64,000 nucleotides of DNA from Euprymna scolopes (Eukaryota > Mollusca > Cephalopoda > Sepiida > Sepiolidae). The stretch covers positions 102,867,115-102,931,114 of the forward strand of contig CM044501.1 of the NCBI GenBank assembly GCA_024364805.1, given 5' to 3'. Of this stretch, positions 23,205 to 37,100 are shown one piece after another. The translations under genes were made by a program, and so were the position numbers. Numbering within the stretch: position 1 is the first letter of the stretch; each line of letters opens with the position of its first letter. The notes beneath the pieces are model-generated. The model saw nothing but the letters and a program-made list of their open reading frames with translations, was not told the origin of the DNA and searched no databases.

Positions 23205-24660
23205 AATAGTCCTCATGCAGTTTCTCTCATTAAGTAAGAAATTTTTTATAGCTTTCTACTATAAAATTCTATTATCATGTGAAATCGACATAAAAATCCA
23301 TGAATAAATTGTTGGCTCCATCTGTGCAAAGGTCATTTTTATTTTTGTCGATGCAAAATTTTGACAGTGAGAAAATTGCTGAGTATCGTGTACTAACAGT
23401 CGAAAGTTCCTGTTCCATGTCATTTTTTCAATTTATTTTTGTGTGTGTGGGGAGGGGTAGTAATGGGATGTTATTCAATGTTTACACTGATTTGATTGCT
23501 GTATTTTCATTTACCACAAAATATTTTAACGATTTTTCACTTGTTTGAAGTATGCAAACTTCAATTTCTATTTCTGAACCAATAGATAAGACAGCAAATT
23601 TTCAAATTTCTGGCAAACTTTGAATGATTATAACTGTGTGATAATTGTTACCAAAATAAATTGAATTCTTAATTTTTAATTTTTGAAAGGTTTAAAGAAA
23701 TAAATTGAGGGAGATAAACAAATCTGTAATTTTACCTGTAGTGATTTCTACTCTTCTCAGCTCCTAAATAACAATTTCTTTTCCTAACAATTCACTCATG
23801 TGTCTAATAGTGTTTAGTAAATTATAAACTAGGCATAAGTAATTTTTAATGGGGACAACTTTCATTGAATCTTCAGATTATCGATTTTTGGCATGATTGT
23901 TTCAGTTCTTCAGTATTCTCTTCATACCAATCAATGGAGAATGACTGATTTGTTTGATAATCCAGATTTGCATGAGTAGATGAAACAACCTACATAATTC
24001 CACTGCTTTCCAAGTTGTGCATGGCAACAGCACACACCCACACAATCCCTTTTGTCTTCTTGCCTATTTCTGTGAGCTCTCCACAGAAATACCTACATTA
24101 CTTTTCTTCCTCTTCTCACTTTGCTCTCTCTTTCAGCCCACTGAGGAACTGGTAACTTGGCATTGTTCAACATGTCTGTTTTATTTGTCTGCCTATCTTA
24201 TCTCTTTTCTTGCTTTTCATTTCTGCACACAACTGTTTGACCTTAAAGGTCAATCATTATTAGCTCATTAGAACCAAATTATTGTTTATTTGTTTTGTTT
24301 ACTCAAATTTCCAGTCTTTTGACTAACTGATAACAGCTTTACTTTGCAAGCTATCTGGTCCCAGAGATCACACATCAACAACTGGGAAACTTAGGTGGAA
24401 AAAAAAAAATTCTACTCAACTACATTTTCATTGTTGATGGCATCTATGTACAGCTGACATAAGATTAAATTCTACATAGCATGCTGACCTATACACGTTT
24501 TCATAAAATTTAGAAATTATGAAGAGGTCATCTCATCTCGATAAGGTTGAATAATTCTCAAAATATCTGTATATCTGAGCGCCTAAAATTCTAATGCCTT
24601 TGCAATTGAATGTGATGTTATTGTTATGCAAAATAAGTCTAAAAATAAGCAAACATTCAC
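23205..24660. other. No gene recognised
   Basis: About 1.45 kb of AT-rich sequence. The open frame at 24017-24271 is a leucine/phenylalanine-rich run without a clear signal peptide or family motif. I see no convincing exon. The missing 5' exon of the downstream CULT gene could be in this region, but I cannot point to it. Confidence 0.35.
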
Positions 24661-24667
24661 AGATAAA

Positions 24668-24890
24668 ATGATGAACAAATTCGATCTGAATTTGATAGCT
24701 CCCCTACTGGCCCATTCATCATCGAATGGTTTGAAAAGGCCTAAGCGTTTGCAGAGCTGAACAGATGGACTCTAGGCAATGTTAGTCATTTGCCAAGCAT
24801 TCTCAAGCCTGTTTCACACATAGCTGTCTGCTAGCTATTAGCTTGACTCTACTTCCATGTTTGTGAAAGAGGTGTTCAAAAGCCAATAAT
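24668..24890 (+). mobile_element. Ty3/gypsy gag N-terminal fragment, broken
   Basis: Text related to the gag starts of G1 and G2 (MNKFDLNL, then GPFIIEWFEKA) is visible on the plus strand. No other part of the element is attached. It is old and broken. Confidence 0.5.
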
Positions 24891-25439
24891 TAATCTGCAT
24901 AAACCATCTGTCCAGCAAAAAGAATTTGAAATAGATATACCCTATTTCTAAACAGCAAACTACATGCTGCTCAACAGGATTTGGGCTCATCATTATGCTT
25001 TGGTCCTTCGTGAGTAGAGATGAAACTAGAATTGAAGTGAGGGTACACTGTAATTTTAAAAAATGATAATGTACTCATCAGAATAATACTGAAATGTAAA
25101 GTAGAGGCCCCCCCCCATCAGTTTTGTAATTGGGTGCCACAATTCCTAGCACCAGCACTTCATATACTAATGCTTCCATTCTAAATATGTTTTCTATTCA
25201 TCTTTGTAATTATTGAATGGGAGTTAACTCAATTACCTAATGTTTGGATGATGTTTGTGCATTGCCTGTGTTGAATGCCGTTGAAGATACAACTGAATTA
25301 TCCAGTTGAAAATAGCAATGAAAGAGAGTTCTGGGGAAGAAACTGTTAGAGTAGAAGGCCTTCTTACATCTAGGGATCTCCACTGTGAGGAATGCGATTT
25401 TGCTGATTGTCAGGTTTGTCGGAGGCATTTATGTCAAGG

Positions 25440-27490
25440 GGGGGTACAAGGGCTTGTAGTTCATCAGAGCATCCACCATTAAAATACTTTTAGAACAGGC
25501 AGAGGGATGCAACATTTCGTCGATGGGACAGAGGTTGAAGCTTGAATGACAGTTCAGGACCTATCAGACTGGTGACTCTCTTTTGAACCTTGGCGAGAGA
25601 CTAGTAGCAGATGTACCAGCCCAAATGTGACAGCAATACTCTATACATAGGAAAATGGTGGCCTTGTCGAGGTAGAGAGTACTTTCAGGCGTAAGTAACT
25701 TTCTAGCACAGTAGAGAGAGCCCACCTTCGTCACAGCGACCCTGGCAATGCTCTCAATGTATCTGTTCCAACTCATGCTTCCTGTGAATGTTAAGCTGAG
25801 GAGTTTGAAAGAAGTACTTTCAGGTAATGTATCTTTAGCCATTGCTATTGGTGGTTGAGAAGGTTTCTTGTAATTATTAAAGGAAAAGAAGCTTAGTCTT
25901 GGCAGCGTTGAATGTGACCATCCATTTTTGTCATCATTCCACCACAGATTGGAGGTCTTCCTATAGTGTTTCTGCCATTTCCTTAAATATGTGTTCATTT
26001 GTTTTCCTCTCATGCCTGTTATAGAGCGTGGTGTCATCAACAAATATACCCATCTCAGAGACAATTTTATTAGAGAGGTAATTTAGGAATAATAAGTCCA
26101 AGGACAAACCCCTGAGGTACAGTCTCATTTATATCATACTAGTATTTCAGCCCGGCGTTGCCCGGGTGTTTGGATGTGTATGTTGAGCAAAAAAAAAAAA
26201 AAAAAAAAAGTGGTAGTAGGAAGACAGGCTCGAACCTATACCGCGAAGGAGGAAAAGAACGAGAAAAAAAACATGATATCTTTGCTGTTACGACCACTAC
26301 CAAACCGGAAGTGGCTTGTGTTTAAATTAAGGCTGGACAATCGAAAGGAGAGGATGACTTTCCAAAATATCGTCGAAAAAAACGACCACCCCTCCTGTAG
26401 AAAAGTGCCCAGTTAAAGATGAAGGTATTAATGTTTTTAGCCAATTTTTCGATATTTGTCGTCTGAAAGGTCGAACTTCAAAACGATACTGATCTTGGTA
26501 AAATCTGTCGCCTCTGTCGAAAGTTTAAGGCAGACACGCAAACATACATACATTTATATATTGGTAACTAAAACTCTTCGACCCAAACAGATTAAAAAGC
26601 TTGCCCTATCTCTGAATACCCTTTATGTCAAATTTCAAATGTTTAGACCAGAAATTGTCTGAGTAATTTGGTAGAGACTGCAGACGTCAATTTTTTTTTT
26701 TAACTTTGACCCCTATTATGACCCCTTAACATTTATTGTTTTGGGCTTAAATCAAGTTATTAAGTTAAATCCATGTCCAAGGAATCTATATCTAAAATTT
26801 CAAATGTTTATACTTAAAATTGGCGGAGGATTTTGGTAGAGTTCTCAAAGGTCAAATCATTTAACTTTGACCCCTTAACAGCCAAATTTCTCTCTGAAAA
26901 CGGATTACAAAGATTTTCCCAAATCTCAATACTCTGTATATCAAATTTCGAGTCTGTAGACTGAAAATTGACAGAATTATTGCATAGGGAAATGTACATA
27001 GACAGACACACACACACACACTTTCACTTTTATAGATATATAGATTGTTTGGATGTACGACCGTCGAGGACAACCTGGATTCTCCTCTTATTTAAGAAAG
27101 ATTTAATTATGTTAAGTATTTATCCAGTGATGCCATATGATCTGATTTTCCTGAGAAGACTATCATACCATACCTTGTGAAAAGCCTTAGATATATCTAG
27201 CGTTACTGCTCTACCCTCCTCTGCTTTGTCCAGTGTATGGTATATACATTCAGAGATTACAGTTAGGATATCTGCTGTAGAACGGCCTTGCCTAAATCCA
27301 TATTGTTGGTTAATCAGAAGTAAGCTGATGGACTAGAGCTTGGTTAATTATGAACTCAAATATTTTGGCAAAAAGTGGGAGGAGACTAATGGGGTGATAA
27401 TTTAATGGGTCAGTTCTTTTGCCAGAATTCTTGTAAACTGGTACGACAGAAGAAGTTTTCCAGCAGTTAATCAGCATTTAAATGTCTTTG
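25440..27490 (-). mobile_element. Jockey-like LINE split by a SINE-like element
   Basis: A minus-strand LINE in two parts. The lower part (25440-26137) encodes the RT thumb and C-terminal region: FKLLSLTFTGSMSWNRYI, SIARVAVTKVGSLYCARKLL, then IEYCCHIWAGTSATSL. The upper part (27045-27490) carries the earlier RT region (AVTLDISKAFHKVWYDS-like text near 27175-27215, a [13 protein letters not shown]-like region near 27400-27450). Between them sits the element at 26138-27044. The family is related to copy 1 but clearly distinct in sequence. Frames are interrupted and it is not functional. Confidence 0.7.
26138..27044 (+). mobile_element. SINE-like element (CCCGG-GTTGCCCGGG family) with internal repeats
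   Basis: Starts actagtatttcagcccggcg then ttgcccgggtgtttgg and ends (ca)n, ctttcacttttatagatata, tagat. The head and tail match the element at 9761-10444. Inside are three imperfect repeats of roughly 110-150 bp sharing atatcaaatttcaaatgttt and ttggtagag, near 26620, 26790 and 26935. It interrupts a LINE, whose two halves resume on either side. I infer a retroposon without coding capacity. Confidence 0.7.
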
Positions 27491-28002
27491 TTCATTTAAG
27501 ATTTCAGATTATTCTGTTGCTTATTCCAGAAATGATAGTAAGTGAAAAATATCTATCAAAATTGGTCAGCAACTGTCTGCCAAAAATCATTTGATTTAAG
27601 AAACTTTGACTCATCTCCATGGCACATTTGCAGATTCATCCTCAAGCATGTGACATGTTTTCATTTCTGGAAAGGTGTCAGCAACCTGGGAATCCATCTT
27701 GCAGATACCTTATGCCAGTAGCCATGACTAATGGTTTCCACAGATCTTGTACTAATCTTGACTTATTTGCTATTTGGCAAATAGTCATGTGTCCATCTTC
27801 CAAAATGACAGTCTCAACTTAACTGACATATGACTTATCAATATCAGAAAGGGTGTGAGTGTTTGGTGGGTTATTTTCTGTGATGTCCATCTTTAATATT
27901 GCAATAGTTTTTCAAACTATTATGTTTTTAGAGAGATTATATATATTTGTAATAAAATTTTCATTTTTCAGCAAATTAAATTAGATTTTGTTTTTACTTC
28001 AG

Positions 28003-28149
28003 CATTTTATTTGTGTCGTCAGTGTGGTCATGGAGCTGCATTAACTAATAATTTACTCAACATCCCCAGTAGTATGGCACATCATCAAAGAAATTATACG
28101 GTCCAAGGTGAAGAAGAAACAATAATCCAGCTCTTCCGAAACCCTGAAG
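28003..28149 (+). CDS. CULT gene exon a (first zinc pair)
   Basis: Acceptor tttttacttcag|CATTTTATTTG, donor CCTGAAG|gtatct; 147 bp. It needs one base from the preceding exon and ends one base into a codon. Encodes FYLCRQCGHG, the IPSSMAHHQRNYTV strand region and QLFRNPEG. The two cysteines are the first zinc pair. Confidence 0.85.
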
Positions 28150-31100
28150 GTATCTTATTTTCTTTTTGTAGTCACATATGAATTTTAGTTTTCATTATAC
28201 ACGAGTTAACATTAACTATTTTATTCATCGATCAGCTCATACACTTTAGACCATTTCAATTGTCTCATATTTTGACTAAATTATTTATAGCCAAGTCGAT
28301 AAATCTGGTGACATGATACTGCCAGATGCTGGTATTATAATTCCAAATTTAAAATTGCAATGGTCACTAATGTCCAAACGTTAAAAACCCGTTTCATAAG
28401 TTTTAAAACTGAACCCTGTAAATATGCAGATCTAGGATTCGCAATAATCTGTTAAAAACAAAATCTGGCCTTGATTTTCTTTCCAGACTTGAAATGTAAA
28501 ATCTAATATAGTTCCATGTAATATTGCAATTTTTTCATTACTTTTCTCTTTGAAACAGCACAGAAATCGTTTTTTGTAGAATCCAGAGCTTTCGCCACAT
28601 TTTAACCATGATAGATTATTTTCTCTGATAAGTTTATAAGAATAGTGGTTGATGGGCAGAAATCAGAAGTCCACAGTATTAATGCTGGAGTCCCTCAGGG
28701 ACCCATGTTGGGCCCAACTCTCTTCCTGATCTGCATCAATGATTTCCCAAATCACATCCTAAGATCATTTGTAGACATTTATGCTGATGACACTACCATT
28801 TATGGCAACACTTGAAAGGCTATTAATGACCAAGTTCTCCCTAATTCTCTCTCCTCTGATCTTGAGTACGTGGTACAATGAGGAAAGAGGCCGCTGATTA
28901 ATTTTAATGCATCTAAAACCAAGTTTCTATCTTTACATCATCAATGCTCTGATCTCTGTCTGGCATCAATTGAAATGAATGGTTTCTTGAGTCTTGAGGA
29001 GGATCCATGTTTTGACAAGCTTCTGGGCTTGACCATTACTCCTGATCTAAAATGGAGCACATACATCAAATCTGTTGCCAAGGTCACTGGAAAAATGGTG
29101 GGATTATTCTACCGCTCCAGCATATATCTAACTGCCGATGCAATTCTCTACCTGCATAAGAGCCAAGTACATCCAAGGATAGAGTACTGTTGCCACATCT
29201 GGGCAGAAGCTGCAACCTCTTTCCCACAGGAGATGTTGTGAGTCTGTCCCTGCTTTATCATTATTTTCATGGCAAGTACTCATCTGAGCACCAATCTATG
29301 GTTCCCCCCTTGCCAACCTTTCCCAAAAAAACACTTGTCTAGCTGAAACCACTATCAATAATTTCTTCCACTTTTTATCTGTGCCTAAACCTAAACGTAA
29401 ATTCCATGAACAGAGCTTATTTCTTAGAACTGCACGCCTGTGGAACTATTTTCCATTTCCCTGCTTTCCAGCTGACTACAATATGGTTATCTTCAAGTCC
29501 AACGTAAACAAGTTCTTGATGAGCCATTCCCTTAAGTGGTCCAATATGCCAAATTTCCACTACTAACAATTGCTGCGATATTATCCCATTGACTACTGTA
29601 CACTAATTAACCATTATCCTCGAGTGGTCTCTCCAGGCTGTGACTCTTTTTTAAAAAAAAAAGAAAAGTTTGTATCAATCTATGAAGAATGTAAAATTTC
29701 TCCATTCTATTTATGCATAACAAAGATTATCACAACTTTTGACATTTAGTACTTGTTAAGATAGAGTCGACTGATTGATTTTTTTTAAATATGTGGTTTG
29801 AAGCAAAAACAGCAGTACTTCCTTGTCATGTCAAAAATATTAATATATCCAAAAATTACAAAGATTCATTGAGTAGAACAACTGCTATTATTGTTGTTAG
29901 TAAAAAAAAAATCTTTTGTTATAATCTAAAACGGTCCATTAGCCATTAAAGTGGCGAAAAATGAGATGCATATGTCCCCTGTATTCACAATCTTAAAGGT
30001 GTTCACATCTAGGGAAAATGCAATTTCCCCCAGTTTTCTGTAAAAATTACTTTTAACTATAATTTTCTACTCAATGAATTTTTGTAATTTTTGGATATAT
30101 TACTATTTTCGAGATAATAATTAAGTAATATTGTTTTTGCGTAAAACAATATATTTAAAAAAAATTGATCGGTCGACTGTATCTTAACAAGCACCAAAAA
30201 TTCTTATCAACGTGTAAAAAAGACGGATTGGAGTAACTTGTTTTCAAATTTTTTATGCAAATGTCGATTAGTTTACTTCAACTACACATATTTAGTGAAG
30301 CATTTATTAACAGCGCATTACATATGTGATTTTCATTACTTATTATGTGATTATCATATCTTATTATGTGACTATCATTACTTATTATATGATTATCATT
30401 GCTTATTATGTGATTATCATTACTTCTTATTTGATTATCATTGCTTCTTATGTGATTATCATTACTTTTTATGCGACTATCATTACTTTTTATGTGATTA
30501 TCATTATTATGTGATTAAAATTACTTATAATGCGACTATCATTATTTATGTAATTATCATTACTTATGCGACTATCACTAGTTATTATTTGATTATCATT
30601 ACTTCTTATGTGATTATCATTACTTATGTGATTATCATTACTTATTATGCAACAATCATTACTTATTATGTGGCTACCGTTACTTATTATGCGACTATCA
30701 TTACTTATGTGAATATCATTACTTATTATGTGAATATCATTACTTATTATGTGAATATCATTACTTATTATGTGATTATCATTACTTATTATGCGATTAT
30801 CATGGCTTATAATGTGATTATCATTGCTTATTATGTAATTATTATGTGATTATCATTTCTTATCATTTGATTATCATTACAAATTTTGTGACTATCATTA
30901 CGCAGTATGTGATTATTATTACTTATTTGATTATCATTGCTTCTTATGTGATTATCATTGCTTCTTATGGGACTATCATTACTTATTATGTGAGTACCAT
31001 TACTCCTGTGATTATCATTACTTATTATGCAACTATAATTATTTATTATCATTATCATTACTTATTATGCAACTATAATTATTATCATCATTACTTATGT

Positions 31101-34100
31101 GATTATCGTTACTTGTTATGCGACTATCATTACTTATGCAACTATCCTTACTTATTATGTGATTATCATTACTTTTTATGTGATTATCATTAATTATGTG
31201 ATGATGATTACTTACAATCTAATTATCATTGCTTATTATCTGATTATCATTATATATGAGACTATGATTACTTATTATGTGATCATCATTACTTATTATG
31301 TGATGTCATTACATTTTAGGCGATTATTGTTACTTATTATGTGATTACCATTACTTATGTGAGCATCATTAATTATTATGTGATTTTCATTACTTTTTAT
31401 GTGACTATCATTACTTATCATGCGACTAGTTTTATTATGGGATTATCATTACTTATGTGATTATCATTACTTATGTGATTATAATTACTGATTATGTGAC
31501 TATCATTACTTATTATGTGACTATCGTTACTTATTATGAGACTATCATTACTTATGTGATTATAATTTCTTATTGCGTGATTATCATTACTTATTGCGTG
31601 ATTATCATTACTTATTGCGTGATTATCATTACTTTTTCTACGGCTATCATTACGTATTATGTGACTATGAATATTGATGTGATTATCATTACTTATGTGA
31701 TTATCATTACTTATGTGATTATCATTACTTATGTGATTATCATTACTTATTATGCAACTGTCATTACTGATGTGATTATCATTATTATAATAATTATCTT
31801 TTATGTGACTATGATTACATTTGGGATTATCATTACTTATGTGATTATCATTACTTATGTGACTATCATTACTTATGTGACTTTCATTACTTATGTGATT
31901 ATCATAACTTATTATGTGATTAATATTATTATATCATTATATATTATGTGACTATCATCACTTATGCGCCTTTAATTATCTTTACTTATTAGGTGACTGT
32001 CATTATTTATGATGAGATTATCATTTCTTATGTGATTATCATTACTTAATATGTGATTATTTTTACTTATCATGCGACTATTATTATTATTATTATGTCA
32101 TTATCATAAATTCTTATATCACTGTCATTATTATCATGTGACTATCATTACTTATTATGCGACTATCATTACTTATGTGATTATCATTACTTATTGGACT
32201 ATTATTACATATCATGTTATTATCATTACTTATGTGATTAATCATGCTTTTTATGTGATTATTATTACTTTTGCGATTATGATTATCATTACTTACGTGA
32301 CTAACATTAATTATGTAACTATCATTACTTATTATGTTACTATCATTACTTATGCGATTATCATTACTTATATGATTGTTATTATCATGTGACTATCGTT
32401 ACTTATGCGACTATCAGTACTTATGTGATTATCATTACTTTTTATGTGATCATCATTACTTTTTATGTGATTATCATTACATATTACGTGATTATTATTA
32501 CTTATTAGGTGACTATCATTACTTATGTGATTATCATTGCTTATGCGACTATCATTACTTGTTATGCGACTATCATTACTGATTATGCGATTATCATTAC
32601 TTATCTTATTATCATTACTTACTATGTTATTATCATTATTATGTGATTATTATTAGTTGATATGCGACTATCATTACTTATGTGATTATCATTACTGATT
32701 ATGTGATTATCATTACTTATTATGTGACTATCATTACTTATCATGTAATTATCATCACTTATTATGCGACTATCATTACTTACTATGTGCTTATCAGTAC
32801 TTATTTTATGAGTATCATTACTTATTATGTGGGTATCATTACTTATGTGGTTATCATTAATTGTTATGCGACTATCATTACTTATTATGCAACTATCATT
32901 ACCTCTGTGATTATCATTACTTATTATGAGACTATCATTACTTATTATGCGATTATCATTACTTATATGATTATCATCACTTATTATGTGATTATCATTT
33001 TTTATTAAGCGACTATCTCTTATTATGAGACTATCATTACTTTTTATGTGATTATCATAGCATTGCATTCCTTATGCGATTACTTATGTGATTCTATGAA
33101 ATACTTGAACAACTATGGCAACTTTCAATTACCATTGAAAATAAATTTTATCATTTATTACATGGTATTATCCTTTATTATTTTAGGAAAATATTTTGAA
33201 GTAATCACATTATCAAATGCAGATGTTTTAAAAGTTGATAAGGTAAGTTTTTGTCACCATGTTGTTCCTTTATTCTGAACAATAATCTACAAAATTCTTC
33301 AAAAACTTTATTTTATTGAATTCAGAATTTTTATTGATACTTTTCTTGACAACAATAAAATGTCATTAATAGATAAATGTTCATTTCTTTAAAATATTTT
33401 ATAAAATTTGAAGAATTAAATATAAAGTGTGAAATAAAATAAATTAAAATGTTACATGTTTGAAGCTATAATCTGATTTTTAAGAAAGCCAGGGAGAATA
33501 TAAGCGAAAAAAAAGGAACATTTTTTTTTTTATTTAGCTAAAAAATCTAATTTGTGTATAGAAAATAAAGTTAAAATAGTTTTGAAAATGGAATAATAAA
33601 TGGTGACTTAATAATTAAGGAAATACTCTCGTTAATATGAGTGGCTTAATGCTTAAAGAATAAAATAAGACGCTGATGAGAAAAATATTGAACCCTGTGT
33701 AATACTCTGAGACAAGTTGTCCCCACTACCACTCTAGTCACAGCTCAGATTGCAAGAAATACTATTCATTTCCCCTCACATAAGGTGGGTCACCCTTGTT
33801 AATCATGTTGCTCAGAATCAATACGAGTCATCGTGTTGACGTATCTCTAGAACAGCCGAAGTTGAAAATAACATCATCAGCTGTTTCCTCCTCAGTAATG
33901 TTGCAAAGCGAACAATAAGATATGCTGGAACTAAAAAGTGTGGATTTTACATTTCAAATTAATTGCAAAGTTAGAGAGTACTCAGGGCAGTTAAGATATC
34001 CCAAATGCAACATCCAATTCCATTGAGAGCATGTATGTTCTATCAACCATTCCAGCCACTCCTCTCACAGATTTAAAGCACTATTAAACTATCCACTAAA

Positions 34101-37100
34101 TTGCTATATAGTACCTTGATAGTTCTTTATAAACTTGAAGATCAATCAAATCAAATTTTTGTTTTGTGTGGACTTGATATTACAGATTGATATAATAAAA
34201 TGACATATGCATGTTTTACCATAGCATGCATGCAAGGAATTCATTTTATTCACATTGGGGAAACTAGAAAAGGCCTTACAGAAATTAACAACAGAAAAAA
34301 ACGAACTAGGGGCAGATAACTGAATTTCTATTAATAAGTAATAAGAGATCTGATCCCTATACAATCATAGAAAAAAGGAAATAATCTATAAAAATGATTT
34401 TAGCAGACTAACGAAATTGATAACTTTAGGTCATTGGACCAAGAAAGCTTTTTGAATATGGATCAACACTTAGTGAAGAACTAATTCCTCGATTTACAAT
34501 CCTTCCTGACTGAAGGACTGAAGATGAGGTTATGAAAGGCACTTTCAATTACAAGATTCCACAGAGACTCATCTGTCCAGTTTAGAGTTTGTAAAGCCAG
34601 TCTTACAGCATTTTATTTTTTTAATTTTTGTTTTTTTACTGGTGGGTAGGTAATAACTTTTTGAACTATGTTCAATACAAATTTTAGAAACATATCCATA
34701 TAAATATATGCACCAATTTTTTAAAGCTCAACTATTTTAGCTTTGAAGATGTTTACATTGATGTAAACATCTTCAAAATAAAAACGAGACGTAATCTGGA
34801 CAGGAAAATGACAGTAGTTTTTTTTTTTTTTAATTTGTTTATTTAACGGACTTAATTATAAAGAATGTGTTAGGAAGGTCTCATTTTATTGACTTGTTCA
34901 ATTCTGCATAAATTCAAATGAATTAATGAAAGATTTTTTTGGAAAGGCAGCTTAGTCATTTTTATTTGCTATTTAAAAATATTGTACTCATCGGCACTTA
35001 TTTGAAAATGTCCGTGTGATTTGCTGCTTTCAGCAAGTTTTGAGAGAAGAGTTCTTGCAGCAACACAGGGGTCATATTAATAACACCACTTCAGCGGTGA
35101 GTAAAATGCACAGCTGTTCACTTTAGACCACTTTGCTTTGCAGCAAAAAAAACACATTTTACTTGTCACTCGGACTTTTTAGATTTTAGATTTTTGAGTT
35201 TACTTTAATAGATTTTGGTTATTTTTAAATTTTATTTATTTTGATCTTTTCTTTCCCTCCTCCTCCTCCTCCCACGTCTTCTGTTGTATAAATGACAACT
35301 CTAATCCTTTAGAGTATTTTGCTTGTAATACATTTTAGGATACAATTTATTCTGAAGTTTTTAATAAAAAATGACAAGTCGTTTTCACATATTAATACAT
35401 TTAATGCTATGTTTGCATTAAATGTTCACACATATGCGTGAGCACATTGGCTACTTTTGTTGAATATTTCTCATATAGTAATTTTATTTTAGTTTTTCTG
35501 ATATAACTTCACATGTATAAAACAAAACATACTGATTTAACTAGATTTATTAAAGCTCTGATTAAGCACCTCAAACATAAGAACATAGAACCAAATTTGT
35601 GATTTTCATGTTTTTGCCAAATAATTTCTTTTTCTATGCTACACATACAAAAAATAATNNNNNNNNNNNNNNNNNNNNNNNNNNNNNNNNNNNNNNNNNN
35701 NNNNNNNNNNNNNNNNNNNNNNNNNNNNNNNNNNNNNNNNNNNNNNNNNNNNNNNNNNNNNNNNNNNNNNNNNNNNNNNNNNNNNNNNNNNNNNNNNNNN
35801 NNNNNNNNNNNNNNNNNNNNNNNNNNNNNNNNNNNNNNNNNNNNNNNNNNNNNNNNNNNNNNNNNNNNNNNNNNNNNNNNNNNNNNNNNNNNNNNNNNNN
35901 NNNNNNNNNNNNNNNNNNNNNNNNNNNNNNNNNNNNNNNNNNNNNNNNNNNNNNNNNNNNNNNNNNNNNNNNNNNNNNNNNNNNNNNNNNNNNNNNNNNN
36001 NNAATTTCTTTTTTCTATACTACACATACAAAAAATAATAATGTCTTTTTTCTATGCTACACATATAAAAAATAATTTCTTTTTCTATGCTACACATACA
36101 AAAAATAATAATTTCTTTTTCTATGCTACACATACAAAAAATAATAATTTCTTTTTTCTATGCTACACATACAAAAAATAATTTCTTTTTCTATGCTACA
36201 CATACAAAAAATAATAATTTCTTTTTCTATGCTACACATACAAAAAATAATAATTTCTTTTTCTATGCTACACATACAAACAATAATAATTTCTTTTTTC
36301 TATACTACACATACAAAAAATAATAATTTCTTTTCTATGCTACACATACAAAAAATAATAATTTCTTTTTCTATACTACACATACAAAAAATAATAATTT
36401 CTTTTTTCTATACTACACATTCAAAAAAGCATAAGAATGTTCATGTTATCACGCTTACTTCAATAAACTTCTGCAAAACATGCTAAGTCTGCATATGTAA
36501 GTTTTAAAATTTGTCATTTTTGTTGGATTTTGTGTGTGATCACTTTTTAAGCTTTTTTAACATTTTCATCTGCAGAAATCAAAAATCATTTTACCTCTGC
36601 TACTTTATTAAATGTTTTATTAAATATCTCGTACAACATTCACAGGCAAAAGACAAAATCTGCAATTTTTGAAAGATTTTTAAGCTTTGTAACAGGAGTA
36701 GTTACTAGAATGGTAGCATCTGCAGAATAAAAATATCTAAAATATTAAATTGACTTGAATGCTTAATACGGATTAAAGCAAATACTCAACTTTGATAGGT
36801 TCCCTATACCACGATTTAATCAATCATAAACAATCTCTCATGAAGCCTCACACCTTTGGGTTTTTTTTTTACAGAGGAGTTACCATTTATCAAGGCCTAA
36901 AAGCCACTCGAGGGTAAAGGTTAATGCATATACCGTGATGAAAATTATGTAGAAATTGACTATTGGCTGCATAAAAATTTGTTTACATTGGAGGTGACAA
37001 TGATCATGTTGTAGTCAGCCGGAAAGCAGACTGGTGGAACAGAGTTCCTCACCTGGGCAGTTCTCAGAAAGAACCTTTGTTCATGGAATTTGCATTTGCA

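Noticed and set aside
24017-24271. Leucine/phenylalanine-rich frame as a membrane protein or first exon
   Set aside because: Composition follows local T-rich sequence; no motif and no supporting splice signal.
30238-33068. Long open frames on both strands (up to about 200 residues, Tyr/Ile-rich or Ser-Asn-Asp-rich)
   Set aside because: They are the translation of the 18/21-bp minisatellite; unit lengths in multiples of three keep frames open without selection.
30324-33095. CRISPR-like array
   Set aside because: Units are contiguous with no unique spacers, and the window is an animal genome.
35509-36181. Open frames running through the gap
   Set aside because: They consist mostly of unknown residues from the N-run and of the 36-37 bp tandem unit.
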